Numbered from the stretch's first letter, positions 27,390-36,191 are shown. The stretch: 64,000 nucleotides of DNA from Tahibacter soli (GCF_025717065.2 NZ_JAOVZO020000020.1:744001-808000), one strand, 5' to 3'. Translations and numbers: made by a program. The notes: generated from the letters alone by a model not told the origin.

Positions 27390-27719
27390 CGAGCCATCCT
27401 CTTAGGTTGTTCCTTGACCCGGACGCGACCGTCCCCCGACCGGCCGCCCCCACCCTAACGATTGTTTAACGCCGCTGGCGAGCTTACGCGCGGCGGCGCG
27501 CGCCGACAAACCCCCGCGATGCGCCCGCAACGGACTATCGATAGAACCGGCGCGGCAAAGAATGAGCCGCGCCGACCGCGCGTTGCGTGTTGTTCGACGA
27601 TGCGCGCGCCGGCCGATCGCGTTGCGATGTATCCGTTTTCGCTTTTTTGAGTTTGCGCGCCGGCGCGCCGGCCGCAGCGCACTAAGCTGCGCGCGCTCAC
27701 CCCCTGACGGAGCCCCCGC
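27390..27719. promoter_or_regulatory. Divergent regulatory region, TonB receptor / amidohydrolase
   Basis: This 330-base gap between divergent genes holds both promoters. It contains AT-richer islands (ATTGTTTAACG near 27460, ACTATCGATAG near 27532, TTCGCTTTTTTGAG near 27640) in an otherwise GC-rich stretch. I see no clear gene and no operator that I can name. Confidence 0.4.
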
Positions 27720-29759
27720 ATGAAACGCATTCGATTCGCCGCAACGCTCGCGCTCGCCGCGCTCGGCTGCGCCGCCGCCGCGTCGGCGCAGACCACCTCG
27801 CGCTACAGCGTGCTGTTCCAGGGCAAGCCCGGCGGCGCGCAGACGACGACCGACGTCGACGGCCGCGTCACGGTCGATTTCAGCTTCCGCAACAACGGCC
27901 GCGGCCCCGACGTGAAAGAGGAATATTCCTGGTCGCGCGACGGCACGCTCACGAGTTTCCGCCTCACCGGCAAATCGACGATCGGCTCGGAAATCAACGA
28001 GACCTATACGCGCGACGGCGACACCGCGACGTGGCGTTCGACCGCCGACAACGGCGAAAAATCCGTCAAGGGTCCGACGATCTACCTGCCGGCGGCCGAG
28101 TCGTCGGTCGAGAATCTCGCCGCGCTCGTGCGCGCGATCGGCAAGGCCGGCGGTCGCCTCGAAGCCGTGCCGTCCGGCGAACTGACGGCGCGCAAGCTCG
28201 CGTCGGTCGACGTCGCGCGCGGCGAGGCGCGGCGCAAGGTCGCGCTGCATGCGATCGGCGGCGTCGGCCTGCAGCCGGCGTTCGTCTGGCTCGACGACGA
28301 CGCGGGCATGGCGCTGTTCGCGTCGATCTCGACCGGCTTCGACGACTCCGCGACGATACTCGCCGGCTGGGAAGACCAGGTCGCGACGCTCAAGCGCCGG
28401 CAGGTCGACGCCGAAAGCGAGATGCTGGCGGCGTTCGCGAAAAAGCATTCGCATGCGCTGCCCGGCGTCACGGTCGTGCGCAACGCGCGCGTGTTCGACG
28501 CCGAACGCGGCGCGCTCGGCGCGGCGTCCGACGTCTACGTCGAGGCGGGTCGCATCGTCGAGATCGCCGCGACCGGCAAGAGCGCGCGCAAGGCCGCGAA
28601 CACGGTCGACGCGCAGGGCCGCGCGCTGCTGCCGGGCCTGTACGACATGCACGGCCACGAAACCGCCTGGGGCGCGCCGCTGCAGATCGCCGGCGGCGTC
28701 ACGACCGTGCGCGACCTCGGCAACGACAACGCGATGCTCGCCGACCTCTCGGCGCAGATCGACGCCGGCACGCGGCTCGGCGCGCGCATCGTGCCGGCGG
28801 GCTTCATCGAGGGCGAAAGCCCGTATTCGGCGCACTACGGCTTCGTCATCAAGGATCTGGCCGGCGCGAAAAAGGCGGTCGACTGGTACGCCGAGCATCG
28901 CTATCCGCAGATCAAGATCTACAACTCGTTTCCGAAGGATCTCGTCAAGGAAACGGCGGCCTACGCGCACGAGAAGGGCTTGCGCGTCAGCGGCCACGTG
29001 CCGGCGTTCATGCGCGCCGAAGAAGTGGTGCGGCTCGGCTACGACGAAGTGCAGCACATCAACCAGCTGATGCTGAACTTCTTCGTCAAGCCCGACACCG
29101 ACACGCGCACGCTCGCGCGCTTCTACCTCGTCGCGGAAAACGCGCACGCGCTCGATCTCGACAGCCAGCCGGTGAAGGATTTCGTCGCGCTGCTCAAGGA
29201 ACGCGGCACCGTGATCGACCCGACGCTCGCGGTGTTCGAATTCATGGGCGACAAGGCCGGCGAAACGATGCAGACGTACCGCGCGGTGGCCGATCATTTT
29301 CCGGTGTCGCTGCAACGCTCGCTGCGCTCGGGCTTCTTCAGCGTGCCCGACGACAAGGCCGTCGCGTACCGCGGCTCGGTGAAGAAGATGGCGCAGTTCG
29401 TCGGCGCGATGTACCGCGCGGGCATTCCCGTGGTCGCAGGCACCGACGCGATACCGGGCTTCACGCTGCATCGCGAACTGCAGATCTACGTCGAAGGCGC
29501 GGGGATGACGCCCGCGCAGGCGCTCGCGATCGCGACGGTCAACGGCGCGAAGTACACGCGCACGTCGGACAAGGGCGGCGGAATCGCAACGGGCAAGAAC
29601 GCCGACCTCGTGCTGGTCGACGGCGATCCGACGCAGGACATCACGAGCCTGCGCAAGATCGCGTTCGTGATGAAGGGCGGGACGGCGTATTACCCGGATG
29701 AGATCTATCGGGAGTTGGGGGTGGCGCCGTTTGTGCAATCGGTAAAGGTGGTGAAGTAG
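27720..29759 (+). CDS. Secreted amidohydrolase (imidazolonepropionase-like)
   Basis: A 679-residue exported metal-dependent hydrolase. A signal peptide (MKRIRFAATLALAALGCAAAASAQ) leads into an extra N-terminal beta domain (about 25-250) not found in small members. The amidohydrolase barrel then follows (about 255-650), with MHGHE (metal His pair, about 315), IKIYNS (Lys, about 400), SGHVP and VQHINQ (His), and AGTDA (Asp, about 575). The form fits secreted Xaa-Pro/Xaa-Arg dipeptidase-like amidohydrolases. CGGAG (27708-27712) lies seven bases upstream of the ATG. It is divergent from a TonB receptor gene. Confidence 0.85.
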   Translation: MKRIRFAATLALAALGCAAAASAQTTSRYSVLFQGKPGGAQTTTDVDGRVTVDFSFRNNGRGPDVKEEYSWSRDGTLTSFRLTGKSTIGSEINETYTRDGDTATWRSTADNGEKSVKGPTIYLPAAESSVENLAALVRAIGKAGGRLEAVPSGELTARKLASVDVARGEARRKVALHAIGGVGLQPAFVWLDDDAGMALFASISTGFDDSATILAGWEDQVATLKRRQVDAESEMLAAFAKKHSHALPGVTVVRNARVFDAERGALGAASDVYVEAGRIVEIAATGKSARKAANTVDAQGRALLPGLYDMHGHETAWGAPLQIAGGVTTVRDLGNDNAMLADLSAQIDAGTRLGARIVPAGFIEGESPYSAHYGFVIKDLAGAKKAVDWYAEHRYPQIKIYNSFPKDLVKETAAYAHEKGLRVSGHVPAFMRAEEVVRLGYDEVQHINQLMLNFFVKPDTDTRTLARFYLVAENAHALDLDSQPVKDFVALLKERGTVIDPTLAVFEFMGDKAGETMQTYRAVADHFPVSLQRSLRSGFFSVPDDKAVAYRGSVKKMAQFVGAMYRAGIPVVAGTDAIPGFTLHRELQIYVEGAGMTPAQALAIATVNGAKYTRTSDKGGGIATGKNADLVLVDGDPTQDITSLRKIAFVMKGGTAYYPDEIYRELGVAPFVQSVKVVK

Positions 29760-29766
29760 TTTTTTT

Positions 29767-29957
29767 GCTCGTCATCCCTGCGAGGAGCGAAGCGACAACG
29801 GCGTCGCCGGCCCGGAGGGTGAGCGACGCAGTCGCGAGTCAAGCTGGGATCCAGCTTTTCGAACTTGAAGCAACAGCGAAAGGCTGGATTCCAGCTTTCG
29901 CTGGAATGACGAGCAAAGGATGACGAGCGAACGTCCCCGGCTTTGCGCCGGGGACGT
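29767..29957. repeat. REP-type palindromes plus GTCCCCGGC hairpin
   Basis: REP-like sequence CTCGTCATCCC...GCTGGGATCCAGC runs 29767-29857 with an insert. A second REP (GGCTGGATTCCAGC...GGAATGACGAG) covers 29882-29913. Next to it an 11-bp perfect stem (ACGTCCCCGGC, 29931-29941 with 29947-29957) lies just after the S74 gene's stop on the minus strand and may serve as its terminator, although no T-run follows. Confidence 0.7.
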
Positions 29958-29964
29958 GACCGGA

Positions 29965-31641
29965 CTACAACCCCGACGCGGCCACCTTCGTCGGCGCCGC
30001 GCACTCCGGCGCCATCGCCGTCGGCAGCGACTGCACCGCCTGTTCTTCCTGCAGGCGCGCCAGGCGCTGCGTCACCACGTCGAGGCGCGCGATGCGCGCC
30101 TCGAGTTCGGCGATGCGCGCGTCGCGCGTCGCGATCTCGCGCTGCAGGCCCTGCACCGCCGCCAACGCGACGCCGGACGTATCGAGCGGCGCGATGCGGT
30201 CTTCGCGCTCGCCCAGGCCGAACACGCTGTGGAAGTCCTGCGCCATCGGGCCGATGTGGCGCACATTGGCCGCTTCGGACTTGAAGTTCCACTCGGTGAT
30301 GTCGAGCTTGGCGATCTTGTCGAGTAGCGCCTTGTGATCGAGCGGCTTGAAGTTCTCCTTGCTGTTGCGGTCGGAGTTCTGCGTCAGCGTGCCGGCGATC
30401 GTGACGTTGCCGTTCTGGAAGATCGTCATCGACGGCACCGCCGCACCGGCGAGCGTCAGGCGGAAATCGCTGTCGTGCGCATTCAGGCTCCACTCGTTGC
30501 CGGTCGCCGTGTTCTTCATGCGCATGCGCGACGGGCCGTTGTTTTCCAGGCGCATCAGATCGCGCCCCGTCGCCGTGCCGCTGGTCTCCGCGACGAGCAC
30601 CTGCGTCGTGCCGTCGGAATTGGTCACGTGCAACTTCGCACTCGGCGAGGCCGTGCCGACGCCGACGTTGCCGGTCGAGGCAATGTCGAGCGAACTCGTC
30701 GGCGCGCCGGGCCGGATGCGGAACGACAGGCGGCTGCCGCCGGTCACGTCGCGCACGAAGAAGTTCGCCTCGTTGGCGCCGATGTCCCACGTCTGCGCGG
30801 TGAAGCCGCCCGAGTTGTTCTGCTCGAAGCGCACGGCCGGCGTGTCGCTCTGGTTCATGTGCATCTTCAGCACCGGCGTCGACGTGCCGAAGCCGACGCG
30901 GCCGACCGAACTGACGAAGATCGAGTTCGTCGGCGCGGCGCCGGTCACGGTGAACGGCACGGTCGCGGCGGTGATGTCCTCGATCGAGAACTTGTTCGCG
31001 CCGCCCGACGCGCTGTCGTTCGCGGTGAGCTGCCAGTCGGTCGCCGGGAAGCCGGCCGACGCCGACGTGTCGTCGAACTTGATGCGCGTGTTGTTTTCCT
31101 TGAGGCGGATCGTGTCGAAACCGAACGACTCGTTGTTGACGCAGTCGAGGCCGACGCAGGTGCTGCCCTGCACGATGAGATCGTCCGGAATGACCTGATC
31201 GTTCGGCACCGGCGCGGCGTTCGTGCCGTTGTCGTTGCGCGCGGCGAACGGATCGGCCGTGTACACGACGCCGGCGGCGACGCGGAACGTGCCCGAATCG
31301 ATCGCGTTCTTCGCGTCGGCGGCGGCGATCGCATCGTTGTCGCCGCGCACGCGCGCGGCGCCGGACTGTGCCGTGATTTCGTACTGGTAGGCGCCGTCGG
31401 CCCAGCCGCCCGCGGGCGCCGCGACGTCGATCGCGGCACTGCCTGCGAACGTGCGCTCGAACAGAAAGCCGTTCGGGCCGGACACGCGAACCTGATACGA
31501 CGCGGCCGATGCGGCCGGCGTCAGGCGAACGCCGGCAGCGGCGGGCGCGACGTGCGCTGCGAGTGCGGCCGAGCCGCCGAGCGTCAGCGCCAACAGCACT
31601 GCCGCGACCATCGAACGCCGATGCATAACGTGCATAGTCAT
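29965..31641 (-). CDS. Surface protein with S74 endosialidase-chaperone domain
   Basis: A 558-residue exported protein. After a signal peptide (MHRRSMVAAVLLALTLGGSAALAA within the first 35 residues) come beta-rich repeats with GRVGFGTSTP and GNVGVGTASP, the type that precedes S74 domains in tail-fibre-like proteins. The S74 intramolecular chaperone follows near residue 435 (SDRNSKENFKPLD with the presumed self-cleavage Ser, then WNFKSEAANVRHIGPMAQDF). A coiled-coil (LQREIATRDARIAELEARIARL) ends the protein. S74 domains trimerise and then cut themselves off in known cases. GGGAGGG lies five bases before the ATG at 31641, which decides the start. Function is probably adhesin or host/phage-derived surface fibre; no phage genes lie nearby. 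Confidence 0.8.
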   Translation of the reverse strand: MTMHVMHRRSMVAAVLLALTLGGSAALAAHVAPAAAGVRLTPAASAASYQVRVSGPNGFLFERTFAGSAAIDVAAPAGGWADGAYQYEITAQSGAARVRGDNDAIAAADAKNAIDSGTFRVAAGVVYTADPFAARNDNGTNAAPVPNDQVIPDDLIVQGSTCVGLDCVNNESFGFDTIRLKENNTRIKFDDTSASAGFPATDWQLTANDSASGGANKFSIEDITAATVPFTVTGAAPTNSIFVSSVGRVGFGTSTPVLKMHMNQSDTPAVRFEQNNSGGFTAQTWDIGANEANFFVRDVTGGSRLSFRIRPGAPTSSLDIASTGNVGVGTASPSAKLHVTNSDGTTQVLVAETSGTATGRDLMRLENNGPSRMRMKNTATGNEWSLNAHDSDFRLTLAGAAVPSMTIFQNGNVTIAGTLTQNSDRNSKENFKPLDHKALLDKIAKLDITEWNFKSEAANVRHIGPMAQDFHSVFGLGEREDRIAPLDTSGVALAAVQGLQREIATRDARIAELEARIARLDVVTQRLARLQEEQAVQSLPTAMAPECAAPTKVAASGL

Positions 31642-31969
31642 GATTCCCTCCCGTTGATACCGGCCGTGCAAGACCCTCGATGGGCCCGGGGTCGGCGCGG
31701 TGTTCACCCCCATGTACGGAGTTAGCGTCAATCCGGGCGGTCGCAGATCATGCGACGCGCGACGCCCGGGTCTTCTGACTCAAACGCCGCTGCGGCGACG
31801 GAACGAACGGACGTCCGCCCGGCCGCCGAGAATCGCAGGCGAGCTGAAGCGTCCGGTGCGACGATTCGTCGATCTTTGCGCCGCCCGTGTCGCGAGCGCG
31901 TCAACGCGGCGGCTCGGCCGGCACGTCGATGCCGGCGACCTCCGCCGTGTGCGGTCCGTTCCGCGCTCG
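31642..31969. other. Gap between S74 and PD40 genes
   Basis: This 328-base stretch upstream of the S74 gene should contain its promoter. I see no gene here. A minus-strand segment near 31773-31789 (GAGTCAGAAGACCCGGG) resembles the end of a cobalamin riboswitch, but the conserved core is missing. Confidence 0.3.
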
Positions 31970-32839
31970 CTACTTCACGCGATAGCGCAGGACGTAGATA
32001 TCGGCGCGCCCCTTCGTCTTGTCCGGCCAGTGGCTCGAATAGAACAGCATGCCCGGATGCGCCGACGACACGCTCGGTCCGAAATTCCAGCCCGACGCGC
32101 TGTTGATCGCATCGGGCAGGCGTTCGCTGCGATACGTGCCGTCGCGACCGCGCGTGCCGAGGTACAGCGTGCCGCCCTCGTCGGGGTTCGCGCTGCGCGT
32201 GAAGACCACGAAGCGCCCGCCGTCGAGCGATGTCGCGTCGTACTCCGATTCGGCCGTGTTGATGCCGTCGTAGCCGCGCGGCGCGCTCCAGCCGTTCGCG
32301 CCGCGGCACGACTGCAGCAGCTCCTGTCCGCCCGCGCCGCCGTGGCCGTCGCTCGAAAACATCAGGCAGCCGCGCGCGAGCGGCGTCGGCGCCCATTCGT
32401 TATGCGGCGTGTTGACCGGCGCGCCGACGTTGACGGGCGTACCCCACGCGCCGTTCTTCAGCGCCACGAACCAGATGTCGTCGCCGCCGAGGCCGCCGTC
32501 GCGGTTCGAGAAGAAGTACGCGCCGGAACCGTCGGGCGCGAACGCGGGGTCGAAATCGTTCGCGCCGCTGTTGAACGGTACGGGCGCCGGCCGGCTCCAG
32601 CCGTCGCCGGTGCGCACGCGCTCGAAGACGTCGAAGTCGGACTTGCCGGCGATCGCGCCGATCGCGCCCCACAGCTCGCGGCGGCCGTCGGGACTCACCG
32701 CCAGGCGCACGTCGGCGGACGCGCCCGACACGGCATCGGGGGCGTACAGCTGCGGCTCGCCGATCCATTCGAGCGTCGCGGCGCCGGCCGTCGCCGCCAG
32801 TCCCAATGCGGCCAATGGAACACATCGAATTGTGCGCAT
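31970..32839 (-). CDS. Secreted PD40/TolB-like beta-propeller protein
   Basis: A 289-residue exported protein with a signal peptide (MRTIRCVPLAALGLAATAGAA). The mature part is a run of PD40-type propeller strands: LAVSPDGRRELWG, FDPAFAPDGSGAYFFSNRDGG, GGDDIWF, GCLMFSSDGHGG, SLDGGRFVVFTRSANPDEGG and GMLFYSSHWPDKTKGRADIYV. The last is typical of the PD40/WD40-like repeats found in periplasmic TolB-like or OmpA-associated proteins. No catalytic residues are seen. A longer open frame continues upstream to 34159 but reads antisense through the sigma-factor gene and is not real. Confidence 0.8.
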   Translation of the reverse strand: MRTIRCVPLAALGLAATAGAATLEWIGEPQLYAPDAVSGASADVRLAVSPDGRRELWGAIGAIAGKSDFDVFERVRTGDGWSRPAPVPFNSGANDFDPAFAPDGSGAYFFSNRDGGLGGDDIWFVALKNGAWGTPVNVGAPVNTPHNEWAPTPLARGCLMFSSDGHGGAGGQELLQSCRGANGWSAPRGYDGINTAESEYDATSLDGGRFVVFTRSANPDEGGTLYLGTRGRDGTYRSERLPDAINSASGWNFGPSVSSAHPGMLFYSSHWPDKTKGRADIYVLRYRVK

Positions 32840-33010
32840 CGCGTTCGCCCCGGTGCCGAAGGTGCGCAGAGCATACCGGCGCCGCGTTCCCGCGCCAGCG
32901 GTCGCGCGCACGCCGCGGCGAAACCCGCGCTGCGCGCAACACTGCCGCACCGCGTCACATCGCTCGCGCTCGCTCGTCTTAGTATGGGAACCCTGACCGG
33001 ACGTTCCCCG

Positions 33011-34006
33011 ATGAACCTCGATATCGACGCCGCGATCGATCGCGATTTCTGCGCCGCGCAACGCGGCGACCGCGCCGCCTTCGCGCGCCTCGTCGCCGCC
33101 ACGCAACGCATGGTGACCGGCATCGCGCTGGCGGTGACGGCCGACGTCGCGCAGAGCGAAGACGTCGCGCAGGAAACCTTCTTCGCCGCGTGGCGGCGCC
33201 TCGCGCTGATGCGCAATCCCGCGAGCTTTCTGCCGTGGCTGCGCCAGGTGGCGCGGCGCCGTGCGCTCGATCACGTGCGCACCGGGCGCTATCGCGAAGA
33301 CACGTCCGACCACTGGGACGAACTCGTCGCGCAGCTCGCCGAATCGCGGCCCGGCCCGGCCGAAGCGCTGAGCGCGCGCGAGGACGCCGCGCTGCTCGCG
33401 CAGGCGCTCGACGAGATACCGGCCGACAGCCGCGAAGTGCTGCTGCTGTTCTATCGCGAAGGACAGGACGGCCGCAGCGTCGCCGCCTTGCTGGGGCTGA
33501 CGGAAGCCGCGGTGCGCAAGCGCCTGCAGCGCGCGCGGGCGAGCCTCAACGCGGAATTCCTGCAGCGCGCGGGGCTCGCGGCCGAACGCAGCGCACCCGG
33601 CGTCGCGTTTACGGGCGCCGTGGTCGCCGGGCTCTCGCTGCAACCGTCGCCGGCCGCGGCGGCGGGCGCCGGCCTGCTCGCGAAATTCGGTCCGAAGGCG
33701 CTGCTCGGCGCCTTCGGCGGCCTCTTCGCGTCGATCGGCCTCGTCGTCGGCGCGGTGTACTTCGAAACGCGCAGTCATCTGCGGAAGCTGCGCGACCCGG
33801 ACGACCGCCGCGCGATGCGCCGCAACGGCTATGTCTACGGCGCGCTGATGGCCACCTACATGGTCGTGCTGTGGCGCGCGTCCGACGCGGCCTGGGAGCG
33901 CGAAGAACTGCTCGGCGCGGCGGTCGCGTTCTCGCTCGGGATCTTCGCGCTGGCGTGGAGCCGCATGCGCATCATCGGCCGGCGCCGGCGCGAGGGCGGG
34001 CCATGA
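33011..34006 (+). CDS. ECF sigma factor with C-terminal membrane helices
   Basis: A 331-residue protein. Region 2 (about 15-75; GDRAAFARLVAATQRMV, SEDVAQETFFAAWR) and region 4 (about 125-185; LDEIPADSREVLLLFYREGQDGRSVAALLGLTEAAVRKRLQRAR, shown in parts) are complete. About 145 further residues carry three hydrophobic segments (GPKALLGAFGGLFASIGLVVGAVYF, YVYGALMATYMVVLW and LLGAAVAFSLGIFALAW, each given in part) and end in a basic tail. A sigma factor tied to the membrane could be held inactive or be released by proteolysis; this is inference. No anti-sigma gene is adjacent. The start at 33011 is chosen over 32984 because homology begins at MNLD. Its stop codon overlaps the rhodanese start (ATGA). 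Confidence 0.85.
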   Translation: MNLDIDAAIDRDFCAAQRGDRAAFARLVAATQRMVTGIALAVTADVAQSEDVAQETFFAAWRRLALMRNPASFLPWLRQVARRRALDHVRTGRYREDTSDHWDELVAQLAESRPGPAEALSAREDAALLAQALDEIPADSREVLLLFYREGQDGRSVAALLGLTEAAVRKRLQRARASLNAEFLQRAGLAAERSAPGVAFTGAVVAGLSLQPSPAAAAGAGLLAKFGPKALLGAFGGLFASIGLVVGAVYFETRSHLRKLRDPDDRRAMRRNGYVYGALMATYMVVLWRASDAAWEREELLGAAVAFSLGIFALAWSRMRIIGRRRREGGP

Positions 34007-34344
34007 TCTACGCGCTGCTGATGGGCGTGCCGAACGTCGCGCCGCGCGCGCTGCACGCGATGCTGCAAAATCCGGACGTGCACGTTTTCGACGTGAACGC
34101 GCCGCAACACTTTCGCGCGGCGCACGTACCGCGGGCAAGCAACCTCGACCCGCTGGCATTCACGGCCGACGATCTGCCCGCCGCGAAAGACGCGACGCTC
34201 GTGTTCTATTGCTCCAGCACGCTGTGCCGCAAGGGGCCGCAGGCGGCGCAGCGCGCGAAGCGCTTCGGGTACGCGAATGCCTCGGTGATGTCGGCGGGTA
34301 TCGCGGGGTGGCTGGCGGCGGGGTTGCCGACCGAAGGCGCGTAG
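34003..34344 (+). CDS. Rhodanese domain protein
   Basis: A 113-residue single rhodanese domain. It keeps the first motif DVNAPQHFRAAHVPRASNLDP and the active-site loop FYCSSTLCRKGPQAAQ with the persulfide-forming Cys (about residue 67). It closes with VMSAGIAGWLAAGLP. Rhodaneses transfer sulfur or act in redox sensing; partners are unknown. Its ATG overlaps the stop of the membrane-tethered sigma factor by four bases (ATGA), so the two are co-translated and possibly functionally linked. The loop has a second Cys four residues later, which could allow disulfide-based regulation. Confidence 0.85.
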   Translation: MIYALLMGVPNVAPRALHAMLQNPDVHVFDVNAPQHFRAAHVPRASNLDPLAFTADDLPAAKDATLVFYCSSTLCRKGPQAAQRAKRFGYANASVMSAGIAGWLAAGLPTEGA

Positions 34345-34404
34345 TTGCGAAGTGTCGGCGAAGCGAACCGGCGGTAAAATCGGGAACCCGCACGAGAGCC
34401 GACA

Positions 34405-34752
34405 ATGCCGACGATCTTTGGATGGGACAATCGCCGCGTCATGACCAATATCGAAACCGGTCACATCGACGACAGCCGCGCGTTTCGCACCGATGCGCTG
34501 GTCGTTCGCGATGCGTTGCGCGAGTACGAAGCGCATCTGGGCGTCAAGGTCACGCCACAGCCGCCGCAACCACAGGATGTGCCGGACCAGTCGTCACGGT
34601 TCGTCATCTATCGGCGCCGCGACGGTAACGAAATGTGGTACTGCGTGCTCGCCGTCGAACGCGACGGCGAAGCGTCGTTCGAGATCGGCCAGGATTTCGA
34701 TTTCGTACTGCGTCCCGACGATATTCTCGACGTCACGATCACCGCCTGCTGA
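34405..34752 (+). CDS. Conserved-looking small protein of unknown function
   Basis: A 115-residue soluble protein with no signal peptide or helix. A basic start (MPTIFGWDNRRVMTN) is followed by a helical part (about 28-45) and a compact beta-rich C-terminal half (SRFVIYRRRDGNEMWYCVLAVERDG cut in two, then ILDVTITAC). It ends in Cys. I do not recognise the family. An alternative start at 34441 is possible. It lies between the rhodanese gene and rsgA, in the same direction, with 60 and 254 base gaps. Confidence 0.5.
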   Translation: MPTIFGWDNRRVMTNIETGHIDDSRAFRTDALVVRDALREYEAHLGVKVTPQPPQPQDVPDQSSRFVIYRRRDGNEMWYCVLAVERDGEASFEIGQDFDFVLRPDDILDVTITAC

Positions 34753-34824
34753 CCGCCGTTTCGTTGAAACCGCGCCGCATCGCGACTAAGCTGCGCCCCA
34801 CTCGTCCACCCAGGGAGAGGCTTC

Positions 34825-34866
34825 ATGCAGGATCTTGCCACCCGTCCGCTGGCGGCGCTGCGATAA
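34825..34866 (+). CDS. Possible 13-residue leader ORF upstream of rsgA
   Basis: ATG at 34825 reads MQDLATRPLAALR and stops. A good ribosome site (GGGAGAGG, 34813-34820) lies four bases upstream, better than that of rsgA itself. GC hairpins follow (GCTCCTG/CAGGAGT near 34951-34967 and a GCGCGC-A6-GCGCGC stretch near 34971-34990). It may be a leader peptide or the remnant of a truncated gene; there is no direct evidence of translation. Confidence 0.3.
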   Translation: MQDLATRPLAALR

Positions 34867-35006
34867 CCCATCGCACGAGCGCGCGTCGAACCACCGCGCT
34901 TCGTCCTCCGCAGCACCGGCCAGCCGTGAACTCAAGGACGCTCCTGTTCGCAGGAGTGCTCATCGTTCGCGCGCGCAAAAAAGCGCGCACCGCCGGTACG
35001 AGACCC

Positions 35007-36056
35007 ATGACATCCGAAGCCTCCACGCTCGCCGACTACGGCTGGGCGACGTTTTTCTCCACGCAGATCCACGCTGACGAAACCGATACGACGCTGCCCG
35101 CGCGCGTCGTCGCCGTGCATCGCGACCGCCTGCACGTCGCGGCGCCCGGCATCGACACGTCCGTCGCGCCGTTCGGCGACGGCGAACAGGCCGCGACCGT
35201 CGGCGACTGGCTGCTGCTCGACGCGCATACGCAGCGCCCGCTGCGCCGGCTCGATCGCAAGAGCGTCTTCAAGCGCCGCGCGGCTGGGACCGACGTACGC
35301 GTGCAACTGATCGCCGCGAACGTCGACACGCTCCTCGTCGTCTCGTCGTGCAACGCCGACTTCAACGTCGCGCGCCTCGAACGCTATCTCGCGCTTGCGC
35401 GCGAAGCGCAGGTCACGCCGGTCGTCGTGCTGACGAAGGCCGACCTCGCCGACGAACCCGGCGACTACACGCGCGCGGCGGCGAAGCTGATGCCCGGCCT
35501 CGTCGTCGAAACGCTCGATGCGCGCGATGCCGCGGGCATCGCGCCGCTCTTGGCATGGTGCGGACACGGACAGACCGTCGCGCTGGTCGGCTCGTCCGGC
35601 GTCGGCAAGTCGACGCTGACGAACGCGCTCGCCGGCGAGCATCGCGCCGACACGCAAGGCATCCGCGAAGACGACGCGAAAGGCCGCCACACGACGACCG
35701 GCCGCGCGCTGCACCGATTGCCGGACGGCGGCTGGCTGATCGACACGCCGGGCATGCGTGAGCTGCAGCTGACCGATGTGCGCGCCGGCATCGACGAGGT
35801 ATTCGACGACGTGGCCGCGCTCGCGCAGCGCTGCCGCTTCGCCGACTGCGGACACGACACGGAACCGGGCTGCGCGATCGCCGCGGCGATCGCGTCGGGC
35901 GACATCGACGCCGCACGCGTCGGGCGCTGGCGCAAGCTCGTCGCCGAAGAAGCGCGCAACAACGAAAGCCTCGCGCAACGCCGCGCGCGCGACCGCGCGT
36001 TCGGGCACATGGCCGATCGCGTAATGGCCGAAAAGCGTCTACGTCGCGATCGTTGA
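35007..36056 (+). CDS. rsgA: Ribosome small subunit-dependent GTPase A
   Basis: A 349-residue circularly permuted GTPase that matures the 30S subunit. An N-terminal OB-fold (about 30-100) is followed by the permuted G motifs: G4 TKAD (about 148), G1 GSSGVGKST (about 198) and G3 DTPGM (about 250). A zinc-binding motif (CRFADCGHDTEPGC, about 278-291) and a C-terminal helical tail complete it. All key residues are present. I chose the ATG at 35007 to fit family length; the frame is open upstream but the sequence is not protein-like. Confidence 0.93.
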   Translation: MTSEASTLADYGWATFFSTQIHADETDTTLPARVVAVHRDRLHVAAPGIDTSVAPFGDGEQAATVGDWLLLDAHTQRPLRRLDRKSVFKRRAAGTDVRVQLIAANVDTLLVVSSCNADFNVARLERYLALAREAQVTPVVVLTKADLADEPGDYTRAAAKLMPGLVVETLDARDAAGIAPLLAWCGHGQTVALVGSSGVGKSTLTNALAGEHRADTQGIREDDAKGRHTTTGRALHRLPDGGWLIDTPGMRELQLTDVRAGIDEVFDDVAALAQRCRFADCGHDTEPGCAIAAAIASGDIDAARVGRWRKLVAEEARNNESLAQRRARDRAFGHMADRVMAEKRLRRDR

Positions 36057-36191
36057 CGCGGGGTTGAACCGCAGCACGGTGATGCCGTTCGCGTCCGCGA
36101 CGGCATAGCGTCCGCCGGCGGCGTCGAGCGCCGCCGGCGGAACGTCAACCTGAAGCGAAATCGCGCTGATACGGCCATCATCATCGGAAAT
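36039..36191 (-). pseudogene. 3' remnant of an unidentified gene
   Basis: On the minus strand a 50-codon frame without a start reads a protein-like stretch (GRISAISLQVDVPPAALDAA, then GGRYAVADANGITVLRFNPA) and ends at TAG (36039-36041). A stop codon lies immediately upstream (36192-36194). It looks like the C-terminal end of a larger protein whose body has been lost. It overlaps the end of rsgA by 18 bases and sits at the edge of a low-GC patch, which may mark a deletion or insertion point. Confidence 0.35.

Noticed and set aside
31773-31789. Cobalamin-riboswitch-like segment (GAGTCAGAAGACC on the minus strand)
   Set aside because: Only the 3' edge looks similar. The conserved core (GCCACTG, GGGAA...GGTG and CCGC-ACTGT boxes) is absent upstream, and the adjacent gene is not a B12 gene.
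31970-34159. 729-residue minus-strand frame including the PD40 protein
   Set aside because: Only 31970-32839 has signal peptide and propeller motifs; the rest is antisense to the sigma-factor gene.
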